A stretch of DNA of 64,000 nt from Steinernema hermaphroditum (taxonomy: Eukaryota > Nematoda > Chromadorea > Rhabditida > Steinernematidae), in NCBI GenBank assembly GCA_030435675.1, contig CM059621.1, positions 17,978,653-18,042,652 of the forward strand, read 5' to 3'. The position numbers and the translations under genes were made by a program. This document shows positions 51,116-63,259 of this stretch, in pieces. The notes under the pieces were generated by a model. The model saw nothing but the letters and a program-made list of their open reading frames with translations. It did no database searches and had not been told where the DNA came from. Every line of letters starts with the position of its first letter. The stretch's first letter is position 1.

Positions 51116-51150
51116 GAGCAGGAGGGTCAGATGCAGAGCTTTTGGTATGA
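51044..51150. repeat. Inverted junction: 36-bp perfect arms around a 35-base loop
   Basis: The minus-oriented array meets the plus-oriented array at 51115/51116, in the word tcttgtag-gagcagg. Only one base (g) can belong to both sides. The left arm 51044-51079 is the exact reverse complement of 51115-51150, separated by 51080-51114. Beyond the first mismatch the arms continue as diverged monomers for kilobases. The result is a quasi-palindrome that could form a hairpin when single-stranded. Confidence 0.85.
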
Positions 51151-52844
51151 GCAAGGGCCCTGCTGTCTCGAATTGAAAGTTTTGCAGGAAACTAAGATAG
51201 TCCACAGTAATCCCAACGGGAGTAGGCGCGTTCGATCAGGCTCGTGCAGTTCTACAAGATCCAATCATAAAAATGCTATGGTACTTTGGAGCAGGAGGGT
51301 CAGATGCAGAGCTTTTGGTATGAGCAAGGGCCCTGCTGTCTCGAATTGAAAGTTTTGCAGGAAACTAAGATAGTCCACAGTAAATCCCAACGGGAGTAGG
51401 CGCGTTCGATCAGGCTCGTGCAGTTCTACAAGATCCAATCATAAAAATGCTATGGTACTTTGGAGCAGGAGGGTCAGATGCAGAGCTTTTGGTATGAGCA
51501 AGGGCCCTGCTGTCTCGAATTGAAAGTTTTGCAGGAAACTAAGATAGTCCACAGTAATCCCAACGGGAGTAGGCGCGTTCGATCAGGCTCGTGCAGTTCT
51601 ACAAGATCCAATCATAAAAATGCTATGGTACTTTGGAGCAGGAGGGTCAGATGCAGAGCTTTTGGTATGAGCGGGGGCCCTGCTGTCTCGAATTGAAAGT
51701 TTTGCAGGAAACTAAGATAGTCCACAGTAATCCCAACGGGAGTAGGCGCGTTCGATCAGGCTCGTGCAGTTCTACAAGATCCAATCATAAAAATGCTATG
51801 GTACTTTGGAGCAGGAGGGTCAGATGCAGAGCTTTTGGTATGAGCGAGGGGCCCTGCTGTCTCGAATTGAAAGTTTTGCAGGAAACTAAGATAGTCCACA
51901 GTAATCCCAACGGGAGTAGGCGCGTTCGATCAGGCTCGTGCAGTTCTACAAGATCCAATCATAAAAATGCTATGGTACTTTGGAGCAGGAGGGTCAGATG
52001 CAGAGCTTTTGGTATGAGCGGGGGCCCTGCTGTCTCGAATTGAAAGTTTTGCAGGAAACTAAGATAGTCCACAGTAATTCCAGCGGGAGTAGGCGCGTTC
52101 GATCAGGCTCGTGCAGTTCTACAAGATCCAATCATAAAAATGCTATGGTACTTTGGAGCAGGAGGGTCAGATGCAGAGCTTTTGGTATGAGCGGGGGCCC
52201 TGCTGTCTCGAATTGAAAGTTTTGCAGGAAACTAAGATAGTCCACAGTAATCCCAACGGGAGTAGGCGCGTTCGATCAGGCTCGTGCAGTTCTACAAGAT
52301 CCAATCATAAAAATGCTATGGTACTTTGGAGCAGGAGGGTCAGATGCAGAGCTTTTGGTATGAGCGGGGGCCCTGCTGTCTCGAATTGAAAGTTTTGCAG
52401 GAAACTAAGATAGTCCACAGTAATCCCAACGGGAGTAGGCGCGTTCGATCAGGCTCGTGCAGTTCTACAAGATCCAATCATAAAAATGCTATGGTACTTT
52501 GGAGCAGGAGGGTCAGATGCAGAGCTTTTGGTATGAGCGGGGGCCCTGCTGTCTCGAATTGAAAGTTTTGCAGGAAACTAAGATAGTCCACAGTAATTCC
52601 AACGGGAGTAGGCGCGTTCGATCAGGCTCGTGCAGTTCTACAAGATCCAATCATAAAAATGCTATGGTACTTTGGAGCAGGAGGGTCAGATGCAGAGCTT
52701 TTGGTATGAGCAAGGGCCCTGCTGTCTCGAATTGAAAGTTTTGCAGGAAACTAAGATAGTCCACAGTAATCCCAACGGGAGTAGGCGCGTTCGATCAGGC
52801 TCGTGCAGTTCTACAAGATCCAATCATAAAAATGCTATGGTACT

Positions 52845-53429
52845 TTGGAGCAGGAGGGTCAGATGCAGAGCTTTTGGTATGAGCAGGGGCCCTGCTGTCT
52901 CGAATTGAAAGTTTTGCAGGAAACTAAGATAGTCCACAGTAATCCCAACGGGAGTAGGCGCGTTCGATCAGGCTCGTGCAGTTCTACAAGATCCAATCAT
53001 AAAAATGCTATGGTACTTTGGAGCAGGAGGGTCAGATGCAGAGCTTTTGGTATGAGCGAAGGGCCCTGCTGTCTCGAATTGAAAGTTTTGCAGGAAACTA
53101 AGATAGTCCACAGTAATCCCAACGGGAGTAGGCGCGTTCGATCAGGCTCGTGCAGTTCTACAAGATCCAATCATAAAAATGCTATGGTACTTTGGAGCAG
53201 GAGGGTCAGATGCAGAGCTTTTGGTATGAGCGAAGGGCCCTGCTGTCTCGAATTGAAAGTTTTGCAGGAAACTAAGATAGTCCACAGTAATCCCAACGGG
53301 AGTAGGCGCGTTCGATCAGGCTCGTGCAGTTCTACAAGATCCAATCATAAAAATGCTATGGTACTTTGGAGCAGGAGGGTCAGATGCAGAGCTTTTGGTA
53401 TGAGCAAGGGCCCTGCTGTCTCGAATTGA
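52845..53429 (+). repeat. Consecutive 174-bp monomers (gcgaagggccc type)
   Basis: Two successive units here have one added base in the gcgaaggg stretch (near 53058 and 53232), making them 174 bp, a multiple of three. One frame therefore stays open for 194 codons with a 58-residue period. The same happens at 54232-54816. The frame begins at TTG and ends in the next 173-bp unit, so I read it as a by-product of length and not as a gene. Confidence 0.6.
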
Positions 53430-56400
53430 AAGTTTTGCAGGAAACTAAGATAGTCCACAGTAATCCCAACGGGAGTAGGCGCGTTCGATCAGGCTCGTGC
53501 AGTTCTACAAGATCCAATCATAAAAATGCTATGGTACTTTGGAGCAGGAGGGTCAGATGCAGAGCTTTTGGTATGAGCAGGGGCCCTGCTGTCTCGAATT
53601 GAAAGTTTTGCAGGAAACTAAGATAGTCCACAGTAATCCCAACGGGAGTAGGCGCGTTCGATCAGGCTCGTGCAGTTCTACAAGATCCAATCATAAAAAT
53701 GCTATGGTACTTTGGAGCAGGAGGGTCAGATGCAGAGCTTTTGGTATGAGCAAGGGCCCTGCTGTCTCGAATTGAAAGTTTTGCAGGAAACTAAGATAGT
53801 CCACAGTAATCCCAACGGGAATAGGCGCGTTCGATCAGGCTCGTGCAGTTCTACAAGATCCAATCATAAAAATGCTATGGTACTTTGGAGCAGGAGGGTC
53901 AGATGCAGAGCTTTTGGTATGAGCGGGGGCCCTGCTGTCTCGAATTGAAAGTTTTGCAGGAAACTAAGATAGTCCACAGTAAATCCCAACGGGAATAGGC
54001 GCGTTCGATCAGGCTCGTGCAGTTCTACAAGATCCAATCATAAAAATGCTATGGTACTTTGGAGCAGGAGGGTCAGATGCAGAGCTTTTGGTATGAGCAG
54101 GGGCCCTGCTGTCTCGAATTGAAAGTTTTGCAGGAAACTAAGATAGTCCACAGTAATCCCAACGGGAGTAGGCGCGTTCGATCAGGCTCGTGCAGTTCTA
54201 CAAGATCCAATCATAAAAATGCTATGGTACTTTGGAGCAGGAGGGTCAGATGCAGAGCTTTTGGTATGAGCAAGGGCCCTGCTGTCTCGAATTGAAAGTT
54301 TTGCAGGAAACTAAGATAGTCCACAGTAATCCCAACGGGAGTAGGCGCGTTCGATCAGGCTCGTGCAGTTCTACAAGATCCAATCATAAAAATGCTATGG
54401 TACTTTGGAGCAGGAGGGTCAGATGCAGAGCTTTTGGTATGAGCGAGGGGCCCTGCTGTCTCGAATTGAAAGTTTTGCAGGAAACTAAGATAGTCCACAG
54501 TAATCCCAACGGGAGTAGGCGCGTTCGATCAGGCTCGTGCAGTTCTACAAGATCCAATCATAAAAATGCTATGGTACTTTGGAGCAGGAGGGTCAGATGC
54601 AGAGCTTTTGGTATGAGCGAAGGGCCCTGCTGTCTCGAATTGAAAGTTTTGCAGGAAACTAAGATAGTCCACAGTAATCCCAACGGGAGTAGGCGCGTTC
54701 GATCAGGCTCGTGCAGTTCTACAAGATCCAATCATAAAAATGCTATGGTACTTTGGAGCAGGAGGGTCAGATGCAGAGCTTTTGGTATGAGCAAGGGCCC
54801 TGCTGTCTCGAATTGAAAGTTTTGCAGGAAACTAAGATAGTCCACAGTAATCCCAACGGGAGTAGGCGCGTTCGATCAGGCTCGTGCAGTTCTACAAGAT
54901 CCAATCATAAAAATGCTATGGTACTTTGGAGCAGGAGGGTCAGATGCAGAGCTTTTGGTATGAGCGAAGGGCCCTGCTGTCTCGAATTGAAAGTTTTGCA
55001 GGAAACTAAGATAGTCCACAGTAATCCCAACGGGAGTAGGCGCGTTCGATCAGGCTCGTGCAGTTCTACAAGATCCAATCATAAAAATGCTATGGTACTT
55101 TGGAGCAGGAGGGTCAGATGCAGAGCTTTTGGTATGAGCAAGGGCCCTGCTGTCTCGAATTGAAAGTTTTGCAGGAAACTAAGATAGTCCACAGTAATCC
55201 CAACGGGAGTAGGCGCGTTCGATCAGGCTCGTGCAGTTCTACAAGATCCAATCATAAAAATGCTATGGTACTTTGGAGCAGGAGGGTCAGATGCAGAGCT
55301 TTTGGTATGAGCAAGGGCCCTGCTGTCTCGAATTGAAAGTTTTGCAGGAAACTAAGATAGTCCACAGTAATCCCAACGGGAGTAGGCGCGTTCGATCAGG
55401 CTCGTGCAGTTCTACAAGATCCAATCATAAAAATGCTATGGTACTTTGGAGCAGGAGGGTCAGATGCAGAGCTTTTGGTATGAGCAAGGGCCCTGCTGTC
55501 TCGAATTGAAAGTTTTGCAGGAAACTAAGATAGTCCACAGTAAATCCCAACGGGAGTAGGCGCGTTCGATCAGGCTCGTGCAGTTCTACAAGATCCAATC
55601 ATAAAAATGCTATGGTACTTTGGAGCAGGAGGGTCAGATGCAGAGCTTTTGGTATGAGCGGGGGCCCTGCTGTCTCGAATTGAAAGTTTTGCAGGAAACT
55701 AAGATAGTCCACAGTAATCCCAACGGGAGTAGGCGCGTTCGATCAGGCTCGTGCAGTTCTACAAGATCCAATCATAAAAATGCTATGGTACTTTGGAGCA
55801 GGAGGGTCAGATGCAGAGCTTTTGGTATGAGCAAGGGCCCTGCTGTCTCGAATTGAAAGTTTTGCAGGAAACTAAGATAGTCCACAGTAATTCCAACGGG
55901 AGTAGGCGCGTTCGATCAGGCTCGTGCAGTTCTACAAGATCCAATCATAAAAATGCTATGGTACTTTGGAGCAGGAGGGTCAGATGCAGAGCTTTTGGTA
56001 TGAGCGGGGGCCCTGCTGTCTCGAATTGAAAGTTTTGCAGGAAACTAAGATAGTCCACAGTAATTCCAACGGGAGTAGGCGCGTTCGATCAGGCTCGTGC
56101 AGTTCTACAAGATCCAATCATAAAAATGCTATGGTACTTTGGAGCAGGAGGGTCAGATGCAGAGCTTTTGGTATGAGCAAGGGCCCTGCTGTCTCGAATT
56201 GAAAGTTTTGCAGGAAACTAAGATAGTCCACAGTAAATCCAACGGGAGTAGGCGCGTTCGATCAGGCTCGTGCAGTTCTACAAGATCCAATCATAAAAAT
56301 GCTATGGTACTTTGGAGCAGGAGGGTCAGATGCAGAGCTTTTGGTATGAGCGAAGGGCCCTGCTGTCTCGAATTGAAAGTTTTGCAGGAAACTAAGATAG

Positions 56401-59400
56401 TCCACAGTAATTCCAACGGGATTAGGCGCGTTCGATCAGGCTCGTGCAGTTCTACAAGATCCAATCATAAAAATGCTATGGTACTTTGGAGCAGGAGGGT
56501 CAGATGCAGAGCTTTTGGTATGAGCAGGGGCCCTGCTGTCTCGAATTGAAAGTTTTGCAGGAAACTAAGATAGTCCACAGTAATCCCAACGGGAGTAGGC
56601 GCGTTCGATCAGGCTCGTGCAGTTCTACAAGATCCAATCATAAAAATGCTATGGTACTTTGGAGCAGGAGGGTCAGATGCAGAGCTTTTGGTATGAGCGG
56701 GGGCCCTGCTGTCTCGAATTGAAAGTTTTGCAGGAAACTAAGATAGTCCACAGTAAATCCCAACGGGAATAGGCGCGTTCGATCAGGCTCGTGCAGTTCT
56801 ACAAGATCCAATCATAAAAATGCTATGGTACTTTGGAGCAGGAGGGTCAGATGCAGAGCTTTTGGTATGAGCGAAGGGCCCTGCTGTCTCGAATTGAAAG
56901 TTTTGCAGGAAACTAAGATAGTCCACAGTAATCCCAACGGGAGTAGGCGCGTTCGATCAGGCTCGTGCAGTTCTACAAGATCCAATCATAAAAATGCTAT
57001 GGTACTTTGGAGCAGGAGGGTCAGATGCAGAGCTTTTGGTATGAGCGGGGGCCCTGCTGTCTCGAATTGAAAGTTTTGCAGGAAACTAAGATAGTCCACA
57101 GTTAATCCCAACGGGAGTAGGCGCGTTCGATCAGGCTCGTGCAGTTCTACAAGATCCAATCATAAAAATGCTATGGTACTTTGGAGCAGGAGGGTCAGAT
57201 GCAGAGCTTTTGGTATGAGCAGGGGCCCTGCTGTCTCGAATTGAAAGTTTTGCAGGAAACTAAGATAGTCCACAGTAAATCCAACGGGAGTAGGCGCGTT
57301 CGATCAGGCTCGTGCAGTTCTACAAGATCCAATCATAAAAATGCTATGGTACTTTGGAGCAGGAGGGTCAGATGCAGAGCTTTTGGTATGAGCAGGGGCC
57401 CTGCTGTCTCGAATTGAAAGTTTTGCAGGAAACTAAGATAGTCCACAGTAAATCCCAACGGGAGTAGGCGCGTTCGATCAGGCTCGTGCAGTTCTACAAG
57501 ATCCAATCATAAAAATGCTATGGTACTTTGGAGCAGGAGGGTCAGATGCAGAGCTTTTGGTATGAGCAGGGCCCCTGCTGTCTCGAATTGAAAGTTTTGC
57601 AGGAAACTAAGATAGTCCACAGTAAATCCCAACGGGAGTAGGCGCGTTCGATCAGGCTCGTGCAGTTCTACAAGATCCAATCATAAAAATGCTATGGTAC
57701 TTTGGAGCAGGAGGGTCAGATGCAGAGCTTTTGGTATGAGCGGGGGCCCTGCTGTCTCGAATTGAAAGTTTTGCAGGAAACTAAGATAGTCCACAGTAAT
57801 CCCAACGGGAGTAGGCGCGTTCGATCAGGCTCGTGCAGTTCTACAAGATCCAATCATAAAAATGCTATGGTACTTTGGAGCAGGAGGGTCAGATGCAGAG
57901 CTTTTGGTATGAGCAAGGGCCCTGCTGTCTCGAATTGAAAGTTTTGCAGGAAACTAAGATAGTCCACAGTAATCCCAACGGGAGTAGGCGCGTTCGATCA
58001 GGCTCGTGCAGTTCTACAAGATCCAATCATAAAAATGCTATGGTACTTTGGAGCAGGAGGGTCAGATGCAGAGCTTTTGGTATGAGCGGGGGCCCTGCTG
58101 TCTCGAATTGAAAGTTTTGCAGGAAACTAAGATAGTCCACAGTAATTCCAACGGGAGTAGGCGCGTTCGATCAGGCTCGTGCAGTTCTACAAGATCCAAT
58201 CATAAAAATGCTATGGTACTTTGGAGCAGGAGGGTCAGATGCAGAGCTTTTGGTATGAGCAAGGGCCCTGCTGTCTCGAATTGAAAGTTTTGCAGGAAAC
58301 TAAGATAGTCCACAGTAATCCCAACGGGAGTAGGCGCGTTCGATCAGGCTCGTGCAGTTCTACAAGATCCAATCATAAAAATGCTATGGTACTTTGGAGC
58401 AGGAGGGTCAGATGCAGAGCTTTTGGTATGAGCGGGGGCCCTGCTGTCTCGAATTGAAAGTTTTGCAGGAAACTAAGATAGTCCACAGTAATCCCAACGG
58501 GAGTAGGCGCGTTCGATCAGGCTCGTGCAGTTCTACAAGATCCAATCATAAAAATGCTATGGTACTTTGGAGCAGGAGGGTCAGATGCAGAGCTTTTGGT
58601 ATGAGCAAGGGCCCTGCTGTCTCGAATTGAAAGTTTTGCAGGAAACTAAGATAGTCCACAGTAATCCCAACGGGAGTAGGCGCGTTCGATCAGGCTCGTG
58701 CAGTTCTACAAGATCCAATCATAAAAATGCTATGGTACTTTGGAGCAGGAGGGTCAGATGCAGAGCTTTTGGTATGAGCGGGGGCCCTGCTGTCTCGAAT
58801 TGAAAGTTTTGCAGGAAACTAAGATAGTCCACAGTAATCCCAACGGGAGTAGGCGCGTTCGATCAGGCTCGTGCAGTTCTACAAGATCCAATCATAAAAA
58901 TGCTATGGTACTTTGGAGCAGGAGGGTCAGATGCAGAGCTTTTGGTATGAGCGGGGGCCCTGCTGTCTCGAATTGAAAGTTTTGCAGGAAACTAAGATAG
59001 TCCACAGTAAATCCCAACGGGAATAGGCGCGTTCGATCAGGCTCGTGCAGTTCTACAAGATCCAATCATAAAAATGCTATGGTACTTTGGAGCAGGAGGG
59101 TCAGATGCAGAGCTTTTGGTATGAGCAAGGGCTCTGCTGTCTCGAATTGAAAGTTTTGCAGGAAACTAAGATAGTCCACAGTAATCCCAACGGGAGTAGG
59201 CGCGTTCGATCAGGCTCGTGCAGTTCTACAAGATCCAATCATAAAAATGCTATGGTACTTTGGAGCAGGAGGGTCAGATGCAGAGCTTTTGGTATGAGCG
59301 GGGGCCCTGCTGTCTCGAATTGAAAGTTTTGCAGGAAACTAAGATAGTCCACAGTAAATCCCAACGGGAATAGGCGCGTTCGATCAGGCTCGTGCAGTTC

Positions 59401-59454
59401 TACAAGATCCAATCATAAAAATGCTATGGTACTTTGGAGCAGGAGGGTCAGATG

Positions 59455-59470
59455 CAGAGCTTTTTTGGTA
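59455..59470 (+). repeat. Monomer with a T run extended to six
   Basis: agagc is followed by six T where all other copies read have four. A comparable single T is added near 60021 (gaaagtttttgc). Homopolymer slippage or sequencing error are both possible. Confidence 0.7.
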
Positions 59471-62400
59471 TGAGCAAGGGCCCTGCTGTCTCGAATTGAA
59501 AGTTTTGCAGGAAACTAAGATAGTCCACAGTAAATCCCAACGGGAGTAGGCGCGTTCGATCAGGCTCGTGCAGTTCTACAAGATCCAATCATAAAAATGC
59601 TATGGTACTTTGGAGCAGGAGGGTCAGATGCAGAGCTTTTGGTATGAGCGGGGGCCCTGCTGTCTCGAATTGAAAGTTTTGCAGGAAACTAAGATAGTCC
59701 ACAGTAATTCCAACGGGAGTAGGCGCGTTCGATCAGGCTCGTGCAGTTCTACAAGATCCAATCATAAAAATGCTATGGTACTTTGGAGCAGGAGGGTCAG
59801 ATGCAGAGCTTTTGGTATGAGCAGGGGCCCTGCTGTCTCGAATTGAAAGTTTTGCAGGAAACTAAGATAGTCCACAGTAAATCCAACGGGAGTAGGCGCG
59901 TTCGATCAGGCTCGTGCAGTTCTACAAGATCCAATCATAAAAATGCTATGGTACTTTGGAGCAGGAGGGTCAGATGCAGAGCTTTTGGTATGAGCGGGGG
60001 CCCTGCTGTCTCGAATTGAAAGTTTTTGCAGGAAACTAAGATAGTCCACAGTAATCCCAACGGGAGTAGGCGCGTTCGATCAGGCTCGTGCAGTTCTACA
60101 AGATCCAATCATAAAAATGCTATGGTACTTTGGAGCAGGAGGGTCAGATGCAGAGCTTTTGGTATGAGCGGGGGCCCTGCTGTCTCGAATTGAAAGTTTT
60201 GCAGGAAACTAAGATAGTCCACAGTAAATCCAGCGGGAGTAGGCGCGTTCGATCAGGCTCGTGCAGTTCTACAAGATCCAATCATAAAAATGCTATGGTA
60301 CTTTGGAGCAGGAGGGTCAGATGCAGAGCTTTTGGTATGAGCAAGGGCCCTCGCTGTCTCGAATTGAAAGTTTTGCAGGAAACTAAGATAGTCCACAGTA
60401 ATCCCAACGGGAGTAGGCGCGTTCGATCAGGCTCGTGCAGTTCTACAAGATCCAATCATAAAAATGCTATGGTACTTTGGAGCAGGAGGGTCAGATGCAG
60501 AGCTTTTGGTATGAGCGGGGGCCCTGCTGTCTCGAATTGAAAGTTTTGCAGGAAACTAAGATAGTCCACAGTAAATCCAGCGGGAGTAGGCGCGTTCGAT
60601 CAGGCTCGTGCAGTTCTACAAGATCCAATCATAAAAATGCTATGGTACTTTGGAGCAGGAGGGTCAGATGCAGAGCTTTTGGTATGAGCGGGGGCCCTGC
60701 TGTCTCGAATTGAAAGTTTTGCAGGAAACTAAGATAGTCCACAGTAAATCCAGCGGGAGTAGGCGCGTTCGATCAGGCTCGTGCAGTTCTACAAGATCCA
60801 ATCATAAAAATGCTATGGTACTTTGGAGCAGGAGGGTCAGATGCAGAGCTTTTGGTATGAGCAGGGGCCCTGCTGTCTCGAATTGAAAGTTTTGCAGGAA
60901 ACTAAGATAGTCCACAGTAATCCCAACGGGAGTAGGCGCGTTCGATCAGGCTCGTGCAGTTCTACAAGATCCAATCATAAAAATGCTATGGTACTTTGGA
61001 GCAGGAGGGTCAGATGCAGAGCTTTTGGTATGAGCAGGGGCCCTGCTGTCTCGAATTGAAAGTTTTGCAGGAAACTAAGATAGTCCACAGTAAATCCAAC
61101 GGGAGTAGGCGCGTTCGATCAGGCTCGTGCAGTTCTACAAGATCCAATCATAAAAATGCTATGGTACTTTGGAGCAGGAGGGTCAGATGCAGAGCTTTTG
61201 GTATGAGCGGGGGCCCTGCTGTCTCGAATTGAAAGTTTTGCAGGAAACTAAGATAGTCCACAGTAAATCCCAACGGGAATAGGCGCGTTCGATCAGGCTC
61301 GTGCAGTTCTACAAGATCCAATCATAAAAATGCTATGGTACTTTGGAGCAGGAGGGTCAGATGCAGAGCTTTTGGTATGAGCAGGGGCCCTGCTGTCTCG
61401 AATTGAAAGTTTTGCAGGAAACTAAGATAGTCCACAGTAATCCCAACGGGAGTAGGCGCGTTCGATCAGGCTCGTGCAGTTCTACAAGATCCAATCATAA
61501 AAATGCTATGGTACTTTGGAGCAGGAGGGTCAGATGCAGAGCTTTTGGTATGAGCGGGGGCCCTGCTGTCTCGAATTGAAAGTTTTGCAGGAAACTAAGA
61601 TAGTCCACAGTAATTCCAGCGGGAGTAGGCGCGTTCGATCAGGCTCGTGCAGTTCTACAAGATCCAATCATAAAAATGCTATGGTACTTTGGAGCAGGAG
61701 GGTCAGATGCAGAGCTTTTGGTATGAGCAAGGGCCCTGCTGTCTCGAATTGAAAGTTTTGCAGGAAACTAAGATAGTCCACAGTAAATCCCAACGGGAGT
61801 AGGCGCGTTCGATCAGGCTCGTGCAGTTCTACAAGATCCAATCATAAAAATGCTATGGTACTTTGGAGCAGGAGGGTCAGATGCAGAGCTTTTGGTATGA
61901 GCAGGGGCCCTGCTGTCTCGAATTGAAAGTTTTGCAGGAAACTAAGATAGTCCACAGTAATTCCAACGGGAGTAGGCGCGTTCGATCAGGCTCGTGCAGT
62001 TCTACAAGATCCAATCATAAAAATGCTATGGTACTTTGGAGCAGGAGGGTCAGATGCAGAGCTTTTGGTATGAGCGGGGGCCCTGCTGTCTCGAATTGAA
62101 AGTTTTGCAGGAAACTAAGATAGTCCACAGTAATTCCAACGGGAGTAGGCGCGTTCGATCAGGCTCGTGCAGTTCTACAAGATCCAATCATAAAAATGCT
62201 ATGGTACTTTGGAGCAGGAGGGTCAGATGCAGAGCTTTTGGTATGAGCGGGGGCCCTGCTGTCTCGAATTGAAAGTTTTGCAGGAAACTAAGATAGTCCA
62301 CAGTAATCCCAACGGGAGTAGGCGCGTTCGATCAGGCTCGTGCAGTTCTACAAGATCCAATCATAAAAATGCTATGGTACTTTGGAGCAGGAGGGTCAGA

Positions 62401-63216
62401 TGCAGAGCTTTTGGTATGAGCAGGGGCCCTGCTGTCTCGAATTGAAAGTTTTGCAGGAAACTAAGATAGTCCACAGTAATCCCAACGGGAGTAGGCGCGT
62501 TCGATCAGGCTCGTGCAGTTCTACAAGATCCAATCATAAAAATGCTATGGTACTTTGGAGCAGGAGGGTCAGATGCAGAGCTTTTGGTATGAGCGGGGGC
62601 CCTGCTGTCTCGAATTGAAAGTTTTGCAGGAAACTAAGATAGTCCACAGTAAATCCAACGGGAGTAGGCGCGTTCGATCAGGCTCGTGCAGTTCTACAAG
62701 ATCCAATCATAAAAATGCTATGGTACTTTGGAGCAGGAGGGTCAGATGCAGAGCTTTTGGTATGAGCGGGGGCCCTGCTGTCTCGAATTGAAAGTTTTGC
62801 AGGAAACTAAGATAGTCCACAGTAATCCCAACGGGAGTAGGCGCGTTCGATCAGGCTCGTGCAGTTCTACAAGATCCAATCATAAAAATGCTATGGTACT
62901 TTGGAGCAGGAGGGTCAGATGCAGAGCTTTTGGTATGAGCTGGGGCCCTGCTGTCTCGAATTGAAAGTTTTGCAGGAAACTAAGATAGTCCACAGTAATC
63001 CCAACGGGAGTAGGCGCGTTCGATCAGGCTCGTGCAGTTCTACAAGATCCAATCATAAAAATGCTATGGTACTTTGGAGCAGGAGGGTCAGATGCAGAGC
63101 TTTTGGTATGAGCAAGGGCCCTGCTGTCTCGAATTGAAAGTTTTGCAGGAAACTAAGATAGTCCACAGTAATCCCAACGGGAGTAGGCGCGTTCGATCAG
63201 GCTCGTGCAGTTCTAC

Positions 63217-63259
63217 AAGATCCAATCATAAAAATTTTAAAAGATTCAATCATAAAAAT
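63217..63259 (+). repeat. 24-bp partial tandem duplication inside a monomer
   Basis: aagatccaatcataaaaat (63217-63235) is followed by tttaa and then aagattcaatcataaaaat (63241-63259), giving a 197-bp unit. The second copy carries the gattc variant, which is otherwise nearly absent in block D. It was therefore probably copied from another subfamily and not simply slipped from its neighbour. Confidence 0.75.

Noticed and set aside
59455..60030. T-run length changes as functional variants
   Set aside because: Single homopolymer changes (six T near 59463, five T near 60021) are most simply slippage or base-calling errors.
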